18,703 bases of DNA from REEB426 sp964551975 (GTDB taxonomy: Bacteria > Actinomycetota > Actinomycetes > S36-B12), in contig CAZKFI010000046.1 of assembly GCA_964551975.1 (NCBI GenBank), positions 1 to 18,703 on the forward strand. Reading direction: 5' to 3'. The translations under genes were made by a program, and so were the position numbers. Below are positions 5,909 through 13,380 of the stretch, in pieces. Numbering within the stretch: the stretch's first letter is position 1; every line of letters starts with the position of its first letter. The notes under the pieces are model-generated. The model was not told the DNA's origin. It ran no database searches and saw only the letters and a list, made by a program, of their open reading frames with translations.

Positions 5909-8847
5909 AACAGTCGTTCCATGACCTGTCGGGCTCTCCTGGTAACGCGGCGATAGTCTTCAAGGAGCCGTTCCGGTTCACCGGGCGGGTACCCCATTGC
6001 GTGAGCAAGTGCAGACAACTCCCGGATGTCCGTGGGAACAATGTCTGACCCACGGCCACGTACGAGCATGAGCCCGTCGCGCACTCCTGAGGCAGTGATC
6101 CAGGCTTTGCGCAGAATGTCAGCATCACCGACAGTGATGAGGCCTGCAGATTGCGCGGCATCAAGTGCGGCAAGGGTGCCGGGGGTACGCAGACCTTGTT
6201 CGCGCGCTCCATGCTGCATCTGCAGCAGCTGAATCACCCACTCAACATCACTGAGTCCCCCTCGCCCTAATTTGATATGCAGGGTCGGATCGGTGCCGCG
6301 TGGCAGGCGCTCCGCCTCCATTCGTGCTTTCAGCCGGCGGATCTGCACGAGTTCCGAACCCGGGATGCCCTCCGCCGGGTACCGCAGTGGATCGACCAGG
6401 GCAAGGAAATCCTCACCCAGTGCTGTGCTGCCAGCGACGGGTCGCGCTCTCAGCAGGGCCTGAGCCTCCCAGGTGGACGACCACCGTTCGTAGTAGGCAG
6501 CGTATGAGGCAAGACTTCGTACCAGTGGCCCTTGGCGGCCCTCTGGGCGCAGGTCGGCATCGAGACCGACCGCAGGTTCACCGGAAGGTGCCGCCAACAC
6601 AGCGCGCAGTTCCTCGGCAAGGCGAAATGCGGCAGCGCCAGCGGCTGCCTCATCGGCGTCCCGGTGGGGTCGATACACGAACATCACGTCGGCATCACTG
6701 GCCAGAGCAAGTTCGGCCCCACCGAAACGACCCATGCCGATAACGGTGAATTCCACAGGCAGATCACCGGGCCATTCACGCGCTAGAGACGTCTGTACGA
6801 CATCCAGCGCTGCCGCGATGGTCACCTCGGTCAGTTGTGACATTGCCGATTGAGATCCATCAAGATCCACCAGGTGCAATACGCGTGCCGCGGCGATGCG
6901 TAGCAACTCACGTCGTCGCACACCGCGAATGGCAGCTACCGCCTCCTGGGGATCCTCATAACGCGCAGCAATCGATCGCATTTCTGCTGCGAGGGCCCCA
7001 GATTCCCTTGGGCGCAGATCTGCCTCGTCACCAAGCAGTGCGACGCTATCGGGTGCCAGCAGCAACAGGTCAGTCACGAACCTTCCGGAGGTCAGCAGAG
7101 CTGCCATTCGCTCCGCGGCAGCGGACTCGTCTCGCAATAGGCGCAGGTACCAGTGTGTGGAACCCAGTGCGTCGCTCACCCGACGAAAACCCAACAGGGC
7201 AGTGTCTGGTTCGGGCCCATCCGCGAACCAGCCGAGCAACACCGGTAGCAGGGTTCGTTGAATTGCTGCTCGTCGACTCACCCCTCCCGTCAAGGCCTCG
7301 ATGTGTCGCAGGGCACCCACCGGATCCAGATAGCCCAGTGCATGCAGACGTTCTTCCGCTGCCTGCGCGGTGAGGCGGGCCTCGCCCGGCTCCAGTCGAG
7401 CCACCGCCTGCAGGAGCGGCCGGTAAAACAACTTCTCGTGTAGCCGCCGTGCAGAGCGTGCATGCTCCTTCCAGGCCAGATCAAGTTCTGCAACTGGATC
7501 AGTTCGGTAGCCGAGTGCCCGGCCAAGCCGGCGTTGTGTCGCTGGATCCTCAGGTACGACATGGGTGCGCTGCAGGGCCTGCAATTGGAGGCGATGCTCA
7601 AGTCGACGCAGAAAGCGGTAGGCATCAGCCATGGTCGCCGCGTCTTCACGTCCGACATAGCCCCAGGTGGCTAGGGCCTCCAGGGCGGTGAGGGTGTTAC
7701 CGCTACGCAGCAGCACGTCACTTCGGCCATGCACCAACTGAAGTAGCTGCACACTGAACTCGACATCGCGCAGACCACCGGCACCAAGTTTGATTTCCCG
7801 GGTTGCGACCCGTGCAGGGATATGCGCCTCCACTCGGCGGCGCATCGCCTGGACATCGTCAACGAATCCTGGGCGCGCCGCCGCCTGCCACACCAGCGGC
7901 GCAATGGCATCGACATAACGTCGACCGAGGTCGAGGTCTCCAGCGGCTGGCCGAGCCTTGAGTAGAGCCTGGAACTCCCAGGTCTTGGCCCAACGCTCGT
8001 AGTAGCCAAGGTGCGAAGCGAAGGTTCGCACCAATGCACCTTGCTTACCCTCGGGTCGCAGGGCGGCGTCAACCTGCCAGATACTGCCTTCGGCGGTTGC
8101 CTGCCCGCATGCCCGAATCACGCCAAGTGCTAGCGACGTCGCCGAGCTCAATCCTGCTGCTTCATCCTGTTCCTCGACTTCGGCGACGAAGAGCACGTCG
8201 ACGTCACTGACGTAGTTCAATTCGCGTCCACCGCACTTGCCCATACCGATGATCGCGAGCCGACAGGGCGCCGCCCCTGGTGGTAGGCCAGCACGTGCAA
8301 TAGCCAGCGCGGCGTCCAGGGTGGCATCGGCGAGATCGGTAAGCCAGCCGGTGATCTCGCCAATATCTACCCGAGAGCAACTATCACGCCAGGTGATACC
8401 CAGGAGCTCACGTCGGTAGGCACACCGCAGCGCGTCCAGTACCTCCAGGTCATCACTGGTGGCTACCGGTTCCTGATCTGCTGAATTCGCACCAACTGCT
8501 GCTAGCAGGCGATCGCGCATATGGCGATATCCGGGCTCGGTCTCCTGCTCCAGTGCTTGCACCATCTCGGGGTGGCGCACAAGCGTGCGTCCTAGGGCCT
8601 CGGAGACTCCGGTCACCGCGGCCAGACGTGTCGCGAGTGCTTCATTGAGGTTCAGGCGCTCCACATCGGCCGATGCCATGACCTCGGTCACCAGAGTGAG
8701 GGCCTGATCGGGATCCGCAGCCGCCGCACATGCTGAAACCACAGTCTGCGCCCACTGCTGGTCGGTGCGGGAGGCGATGGTGTCGGAGAGCAGCTGCGCG
8801 GCAGCAGGGTTGGTGAAGCCCAAACGCGCTAGGTGCACATCGGACAT
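5896..8847 (-). CDS. glnE: Glutamine synthetase adenylyltransferase / adenylyl-removing enzyme
   Basis: The 983-residue protein has the two-nucleotidyltransferase layout of GlnE. The N-terminal half holds GMGKCGGRELNYVSDVDVLF (about residue 200), the deadenylylating domain; the C-terminal half holds GMGRFGGAELALASDADVMFVY (about residue 704), the adenylylating domain. Each is followed by a matching LRPEGKQGALVR or LRPEGRQGPLVR stretch and a YYERW motif, so the internal duplication is plain. GlnE transfers AMP from ATP to a tyrosine on glutamine synthetase I to lower its activity and reverses this when nitrogen is short. Length is close to actinobacterial homologues (about 1000). The ATG at 8847 lies 14 nt after the amidotransferase stop with only a weak TAGGGCG upstream, so translational coupling is likely. 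It is the last gene of the glnA2 run. Confidence 0.97.
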   Translation of the reverse strand: MSDVHLARLGFTNPAAAQLLSDTIASRTDQQWAQTVVSACAAAADPDQALTLVTEVMASADVERLNLNEALATRLAAVTGVSEALGRTLVRHPEMVQALEQETEPGYRHMRDRLLAAVGANSADQEPVATSDDLEVLDALRCAYRRELLGITWRDSCSRVDIGEITGWLTDLADATLDAALAIARAGLPPGAAPCRLAIIGMGKCGGRELNYVSDVDVLFVAEVEEQDEAAGLSSATSLALGVIRACGQATAEGSIWQVDAALRPEGKQGALVRTFASHLGYYERWAKTWEFQALLKARPAAGDLDLGRRYVDAIAPLVWQAAARPGFVDDVQAMRRRVEAHIPARVATREIKLGAGGLRDVEFSVQLLQLVHGRSDVLLRSGNTLTALEALATWGYVGREDAATMADAYRFLRRLEHRLQLQALQRTHVVPEDPATQRRLGRALGYRTDPVAELDLAWKEHARSARRLHEKLFYRPLLQAVARLEPGEARLTAQAAEERLHALGYLDPVGALRHIEALTGGVSRRAAIQRTLLPVLLGWFADGPEPDTALLGFRRVSDALGSTHWYLRLLRDESAAAERMAALLTSGRFVTDLLLLAPDSVALLGDEADLRPRESGALAAEMRSIAARYEDPQEAVAAIRGVRRRELLRIAAARVLHLVDLDGSQSAMSQLTEVTIAAALDVVQTSLAREWPGDLPVEFTVIGMGRFGGAELALASDADVMFVYRPHRDADEAAAGAAAFRLAEELRAVLAAPSGEPAVGLDADLRPEGRQGPLVRSLASYAAYYERWSSTWEAQALLRARPVAGSTALGEDFLALVDPLRYPAEGIPGSELVQIRRLKARMEAERLPRGTDPTLHIKLGRGGLSDVEWVIQLLQMQHGAREQGLRTPGTLAALDAAQSAGLITVGDADILRKAWITASGVRDGLMLVRGRGSDIVPTDIRELSALAHAMGYPPGEPERLLEDYRRVTRRARQVMERLFYDS

Positions 8848-8861
8848 GGTTCGCTAGCGCC

Positions 8862-9632
8862 CTACGGTCGACGCATCGCGTACTGCCAGACCAGATCAGC
8901 CCAGGCCCGCGTCATCGGTCGCCATGCCCGGATCAGTGCTGGCTCGGCGGCGATGACCTCAGCGGTGGCCGCGGTGGCACTGCGCCCAGACCGACTCAGC
9001 GCTGCATCAGCAACCTCAGCCCAGCTAGCGAATGAGGCAGCATCGACCTCCGGGTGCATCTGTAGCCCGTACGCCGTGTCACCGAGCCGAAACCCCTGCA
9101 CTCGACACGCTTCGTTGGTCAGTAGCAGGACTGCGGCCTCAGGCAGTTCCAGTACGTGGTCCTGATGCCATTGCGCCGCCGGGATCGCATCACCGGGTGC
9201 CTCGATTGCACTGATGACCGGATCGGTGAGCCCGTCAGAGGTTCGCTGGACAGTGACAACCCCGATTTCGGTGGTGGGCCCAAGGTCGACTCGACCTCCC
9301 GCTGCCGCAGCAAGCAGTTGACCGCCTAGACACAGACCCAGAATTGGGACGCCACGGTCGACTGCGTCGAGCAACAGGGCCCGCTCCTGCACCAGCCACG
9401 GTGCCTCGACATCGTCATTGGCTCCCATGGCACCCCCTAGGGGCAGCACGCCAGCGACATCGTCCGGTACGCGCTCAGGTACCTCTTCGCCGGCGAATGC
9501 CTCCACGACCCGCAGTTGCACTCCGGTTTCCAGCAACCACTCGCCCACCAGCCCCGGCGGGTCGGTGCCATCGTTTTGCACCGCGAGCACAACAGGTGCT
9601 GGCGCCATTGCCCTGGGGTCCGTGCTGCTCAT
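8862..9632 (-). CDS. Class I glutamine amidotransferase (GMP-synthase-like) domain protein
   Basis: With the ATG at 9632 the product has 256 residues and is a free-standing GATase1 domain. The triad is complete: Cys101 in GLCLGGQLLA, His193 and Glu195 in LQMHPEVD. GVLPLGGAMGANDD and the WHQDHV stretch are typical of the GMP-synthase/YfeJ-like branch. Such domains hydrolyse glutamine or gamma-glutamyl compounds and pass ammonia or free the amine. No synthetase partner is fused to it. An upstream extension of the frame to 9725 would run into glnA2, so 9632 is preferred; an ATG at 9608 with AGGG just upstream is an alternative. It sits 29 nt after glnA2 and 14 nt before glnE, so all three are likely co-transcribed. 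Hydrolysis of gamma-glutamyl amines, such as those some GlnA2-like enzymes make, is possible but unproven. Confidence 0.88.
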   Translation of the reverse strand: MSSTDPRAMAPAPVVLAVQNDGTDPPGLVGEWLLETGVQLRVVEAFAGEEVPERVPDDVAGVLPLGGAMGANDDVEAPWLVQERALLLDAVDRGVPILGLCLGGQLLAAAAGGRVDLGPTTEIGVVTVQRTSDGLTDPVISAIEAPGDAIPAAQWHQDHVLELPEAAVLLLTNEACRVQGFRLGDTAYGLQMHPEVDAASFASWAEVADAALSRSGRSATAATAEVIAAEPALIRAWRPMTRAWADLVWQYAMRRP

Positions 9633-9661
9633 CTGCTGTGCGTGCGGCTGAGATTGGGTGG

Positions 9662-10999
9662 TCACAGCATGGGAAGGTACCGGTCGAGCTCCCACTGCGT
9701 CACCTGGCGCCGGTAGTCCTCCCACTCATCCTGCTTATTGCGCAGGAAGAAATCGAATACGTGCTCACCCAGGGTTTCCGCCACCAGCTCACTGCGCTGC
9801 ATCGCGGCTATTGCCTGGTTCAGGCTGGCCGGGAGTGGCTCCATCCCTAAAGCCCTGCGCTCGGCAGGAGTCAAGGCCCACACATCGTCCTCGGCGCCTT
9901 CTGGTAGGGCGTAACCGTCGGTCACACCTTTCAGCCCCGCAGCCAGGATCACGGCAAAGGCCAGGTAGGCGTTGCATGCGCTGTCCAGCGACCGAAACTC
10001 GATGCGAGTGCTGTTCCCCTTGGCCGGTTTGTACATCGGTACTCGAATTAGGGCTGACCGGTTGTTGTGACCCCAGCAGATCCATGCCGGAGCCTCGGCA
10101 CCTCCGGCCAGTCGCTTATAGGAGTTGACCCACTGGTTGGTGACCGCGGTGATCTCTGGGGCATGGACAAGCAGCCCGGCGATGAACGAGCGGGCGGTCT
10201 TCGATAGTTGATAGGGCGCACCCGCCTCGAAGAACGCATTGCGATCCCCTTCGAAGAGCGAGAGGTGGGTGTGCATGCCGGATCCAGGATGGTCCCGAAA
10301 TGGCTTGGGCATGAATGACGCCGCCAAGCCCTGCTCGAGGGCAACTTCTTGCACGACCAGCCGGAAGGTCATCAGGTTGTCGGCCGTGGTGAGGGCATCC
10401 GCGTAGCGCAGGTCGATTTCTTGCTGCCCCGGACCACCTTCATGGTGGGAGAACTCCACCGAGATGCCCATCGCCTCCAACATCGTGATAGCGGACCGAC
10501 GGAAGTCATGGGCGACACCGTTTGGAGTGTTGTCGAAGTACCCGTAGCGATCTACTGGCACAGGCGAACCCCCCGGTTCTACCTGTCCGTTGAACAGGTA
10601 GAACTCAACCTCCGGGTGCGTGTAAAAGGTGAACCCTAGGTCGGCGGCTCGGCTCAAGGTGCGCTTGAGGACATAGCGAGGATCGGCATACGAGGCACTG
10701 CCATCAGGCAGCAGGATGTCGCAGAACATCCTGGCGACCCCGGGACCTTCGCTACGCCATGGCAGCAATGCAAAGGTGCTCGGATCCGGCTTGGCCAGCA
10801 TGTCCGATTCATAGACACGGGCGAAGCCTTCGATCGCCGACCCGTCAAAGCCGATGCCTTCGGCGAATGCCGCTTCAAGTTCAGCCGGCGCCACTGCGAC
10901 CGACTTGAGCGTGCCTAGGACGTCGGTGAACCACAACCGGATGAACCGGATATCGCGTTCCTCGATTGTGCGGAGTACGTACTCGGACTGCTTGTCCAC
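9662..10999 (-). CDS. glnA2: Glutamine synthetase, GlnA2 type (GSI-alpha-like, no adenylylation site)
   Basis: The 445-residue enzyme matches actinobacterial GlnA2 along its length: RLWFTDVLGTLKSVA, GIGFDGSAIEGFARV, HPEVEFYLF, EFSHHEGGPGQQEIDLR, MPKPFRDHPGSGMHTHLSLF, NSYKRL and RIEFRSLDSACN. It ligates ammonia to glutamate with ATP; in Streptomyces a GlnA2 homologue instead gamma-glutamylates polyamines, so the substrate should be kept open. At the place of the adenylylated Tyr-Asp-Leu of GlnA1-type enzymes the sequence reads DDVWALTPAERR, so there is no target tyrosine for GlnE. The GTG at 10999 is chosen because it matches the family N-terminus (DKQSEYVLRTIEERD) and follows a strong AGGGAGG at 11004-11010. 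First gene of a run with the amidotransferase and glnE, divergent from nadE. Confidence 0.95.
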   Translation of the reverse strand: MDKQSEYVLRTIEERDIRFIRLWFTDVLGTLKSVAVAPAELEAAFAEGIGFDGSAIEGFARVYESDMLAKPDPSTFALLPWRSEGPGVARMFCDILLPDGSASYADPRYVLKRTLSRAADLGFTFYTHPEVEFYLFNGQVEPGGSPVPVDRYGYFDNTPNGVAHDFRRSAITMLEAMGISVEFSHHEGGPGQQEIDLRYADALTTADNLMTFRLVVQEVALEQGLAASFMPKPFRDHPGSGMHTHLSLFEGDRNAFFEAGAPYQLSKTARSFIAGLLVHAPEITAVTNQWVNSYKRLAGGAEAPAWICWGHNNRSALIRVPMYKPAKGNSTRIEFRSLDSACNAYLAFAVILAAGLKGVTDGYALPEGAEDDVWALTPAERRALGMEPLPASLNQAIAAMQRSELVAETLGEHVFDFFLRNKQDEWEDYRRQVTQWELDRYLPML

Positions 11000-11033
11000 G
11001 GAACCTCCCTGCCCGAGTGACAGTCTGGCCTGT

Positions 11034-11054
11034 CCCGTGTTACGCACGGGTTAA
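11034..11054. promoter_or_regulatory. Inverted repeat and possible GlnR-box-like site between glnA2 and nadE
   Basis: CCCGTG and CACGGG form a 6-bp inverted repeat around TTACG at 11034-11050. On the minus strand, 11054 to 11039 reads TTAAC, six bases, GTAAC, which resembles the actinobacterial GlnR a/b site (gTnAC-n6-GaAAC) with two differences. It lies about 40 bp upstream of both glnA2 and nadE. The position fits nitrogen control, but the match is weak and no clear -35/-10 boxes are seen. Confidence 0.3.
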
Positions 11055-11090
11055 TCGCCCATTCCCTACCTGGGCGGATACCCTCCACGC

Positions 11091-12791
11091 GTGGCCCGTC
11101 TTCGGTTGAGTCTTGCTCAAGCCAACCCCACTGTGGGTGACCTGGCTGCCAATGTCGAAGCGGCCCTGCGGCTGACCCACCAGGCCGCCCTGGCGGACAC
11201 CGACATTGTGGTGTTCGGCGAGATGTTCCTCACCGGATACCCGGTGGAGGACCTAGCCCTGCGCAGCAGCTTCCAGCAGGCCAGTGAAATGGCGCTGCAG
11301 GCTTTGGCAACGCGGCTCGTAGCCGAGGGCTTGGGCGAGATTGCCTGCGTGATCGGCTACCTGCAACCCGATGCCGGTGCAGGTCGGCCGGTCAACGCCT
11401 GCGCCGTGATCAGCGGCGGGCAGATCGTGGCGCGCTACGCCAAACACCATCTGCCGAACTACGGCGTCTTCGATGAACAGCGCTATTTCACTCCAGGGCA
11501 GCAGCCCGTCACGTTGCACGCAGGCGGCACCCGTATTGCTCTAGCGATCTGTGAAGACCTCTGGCAAGAAGGTGGACCGGTGACGTGGGCGGCCGAGGCT
11601 GGGGCAGCGCTGCTGTTGGTCATCAATGCCTCACCCTACGAACGGAACAAGGACGACGTACGCCTCGCCCTATGTCAACGACGCAGTCGCCAGGCAGGCT
11701 GCGTGCTGGCATACGTGAACATCATTGGAGGCCAGGATGAGCTGGTCTTTGATGGCGACTCCCTCATTGCGGCCGCCGACGGTTCTCTCCTAGCACGAGC
11801 TCCCCAGTTTCAGGAGGCACTGCTCACCGTCGATCTCGAACTGCCCGATGTTCCACCAAGGGACGCCGATATCCGCCTCCCCCTGCCGAACCGAGCAGGT
11901 TATTCAGCGCTGCCGGCCCCTACCCCTAGCCGGCTCGATGACGAAGCCGAGGTGTACCAGGCATTGACCTTGGGGCTGGCCGACTATGTGCGCAAGAACG
12001 GGTTCGCCAGCGTGGTCATCGGCCTGTCCGGAGGGATCGACTCGGCACTGGTCGCGGCCCTCGCCTGCGATGCCATCGGACCCGATCGCGTCTTCGGTGT
12101 CGCGATGCCGAGTCGATACTCCTCAGAACACTCCGTCGCCGACGCATATGAACTGGCGGAGCGCACCGGACTTCAGATCCGCACCGTGCCGATTGATCCC
12201 ATGGTGCGCGCCTATGAGGAATCGGTCTCACTGACCGGGCTGGCCGCGGAGAACCTGCAGGCGCGGGTTCGCGGAACGCTCCTGATGGCGATCTCCAATC
12301 AAGACGGGCATCTCGTGCTCACCACGGGAAACAAGAGTGAACTTTCCGTTGGGTATTCCACGCTGTACGGCGACAGCGCGGGTGGCTTTGCGCCCATTAA
12401 GGACGTTCCCAAGACCCTGGTCTGGAAGTTGGCCACCTGGCGGAATGCACAGGCACCGGATGGCCGCGGACCGATTCCACCGAACAGCATTACCAAGCCA
12501 CCCAGTGCTGAACTTCGACCAGGGCAACTCGATACCGATTCGCTGCCCGATTATCACGAACTGGATCGCATGCTTGAGGCTTATGTCAGCAACGACCGCT
12601 CTGCGGCTGACCTGGTTGCGGCCGGATTCGATGCCGTGCTCGTCCAACAGGTTCTACGCATGACAGATCTGGCCGAGTACAAGCGGCGGCAGTACCCCCC
12701 GGGGACGAAGATCTCGCTACGCGCATTCGGGCGTGATCGGCGGCTGCCGATCACGAACCGTTGGCGCGAGGGGACGAACCCAGCCCTTTGA
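11091..12791 (+). CDS. nadE: Glutamine-dependent NAD+ synthetase
   Basis: The 566-residue protein joins an N-terminal nitrilase-fold glutaminase to a C-terminal NAD synthase. The glutaminase triad is visible: Glu44 (VFGEMFLTGYP), Lys118 (YAKHHLPNYGVFDE) and Cys154 (AICEDLW). The synthase has the ATP P-loop SGGIDS near residue 313, then NLQARVRGTLLMA, TTGNKSELSVGYSTLYGD and GGFAPIKDVPKTLVW. The enzyme amidates nicotinic acid adenine dinucleotide to NAD+ using ATP and ammonia from glutamine, the last step of NAD synthesis. Length is nearer the shorter bacterial form than the approximately 680-residue mycobacterial one. The start is a GTG at 11091 with only a weak GGCGGA upstream. It diverges from glnA2, and its last 41 nt overlap the 3' end of the tetR-like gene on the other strand. 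Confidence 0.97.
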   Translation: MARLRLSLAQANPTVGDLAANVEAALRLTHQAALADTDIVVFGEMFLTGYPVEDLALRSSFQQASEMALQALATRLVAEGLGEIACVIGYLQPDAGAGRPVNACAVISGGQIVARYAKHHLPNYGVFDEQRYFTPGQQPVTLHAGGTRIALAICEDLWQEGGPVTWAAEAGAALLLVINASPYERNKDDVRLALCQRRSRQAGCVLAYVNIIGGQDELVFDGDSLIAAADGSLLARAPQFQEALLTVDLELPDVPPRDADIRLPLPNRAGYSALPAPTPSRLDDEAEVYQALTLGLADYVRKNGFASVVIGLSGGIDSALVAALACDAIGPDRVFGVAMPSRYSSEHSVADAYELAERTGLQIRTVPIDPMVRAYEESVSLTGLAAENLQARVRGTLLMAISNQDGHLVLTTGNKSELSVGYSTLYGDSAGGFAPIKDVPKTLVWKLATWRNAQAPDGRGPIPPNSITKPPSAELRPGQLDTDSLPDYHELDRMLEAYVSNDRSAADLVAAGFDAVLVQQVLRMTDLAEYKRRQYPPGTKISLRAFGRDRRLPITNRWREGTNPAL

Positions 12792-13374
12792 GCAGGTGAT
12801 CGAGGAGGGCCTCGGTGTTGACTTCGGGCTCGCCTATGCGGAGCATGCCGAGCCAGACCATGGGGCCAACCATGAGGGCTACGACACAGTCGATGTCCAG
12901 ATCAGCGGCCAGGACTCCCGCGTCACTTGCCTGGACAAGGAGGCGGCGAAGGCGCTGCTGCCGAGGAAGCAGCAGTCGTTCTTGGACCAGCATGAGCAAC
13001 TGCGGGTAGCGCTGCCCCTCGCTGATAACGCGCAGCATGATCCGACCATTCAAGGAGTCCGGCGTGCGCGAGCGAATTCGGGTCATGGTCACCAGCAGTG
13101 CGTGACGCAGTTCCTCCGGCGTGGCCGGTCCAGGCTGCTCCACCAGGTCCTCGTCCAGTCGCAGCAGGGCTCGGGAGAGCACCTCATCGAGGTTGGCATA
13201 GCGCCGGTAGAGGCTCGCCTTGCCCACCCCGGCTCGAGCGGCGATGGCTTCCATGGTGAGAGCCGCGAATCCCTCGGCTGCCAGCAATTCAAGCGCGGCC
13301 AACTCAATGGCGTCATCAAGTGTGGAACTGCGTGGACGGCCACGCTTGGTCGTAACTTCACTCACCGCGGTCAT
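12751..13374 (-). CDS. TetR/AcrR family transcriptional regulator
   Basis: The 207-residue protein has a TetR-type helix-turn-helix at about residues 20-66 (DDAIELAALELLAAEGF, then TMEAIAARAGVGKASLYRRYANLDEVL) after a basic KRGRPRSS tail. The helical C-terminal part (PQLLMLVQERLLLPRQQRL and onward) is the ligand-binding and dimer region of the TetR_C type. Family members repress efflux genes until a ligand binds. The gene follows the DHA2 exporter by 6 nt on the same strand, with AGGGG just before the ATG inside or next to the exporter's stop codon, so the two are one transcript. The likely operator is the repeat at 15184-15204 upstream of the exporter, giving autoregulation. The ligand is unknown. 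Confidence 0.93.
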   Translation of the reverse strand: MTAVSEVTTKRGRPRSSTLDDAIELAALELLAAEGFAALTMEAIAARAGVGKASLYRRYANLDEVLSRALLRLDEDLVEQPGPATPEELRHALLVTMTRIRSRTPDSLNGRIMLRVISEGQRYPQLLMLVQERLLLPRQQRLRRLLVQASDAGVLAADLDIDCVVALMVGPMVWLGMLRIGEPEVNTEALLDHLLKGLGSSPRANGS

Positions 13375-13380
13375 ATTCCC

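Noticed and set aside
6837..7373. Plus-strand frame of 178 codons
   Set aside because: Fully inside glnE on the opposite strand, with no start context and no recognisable domain.
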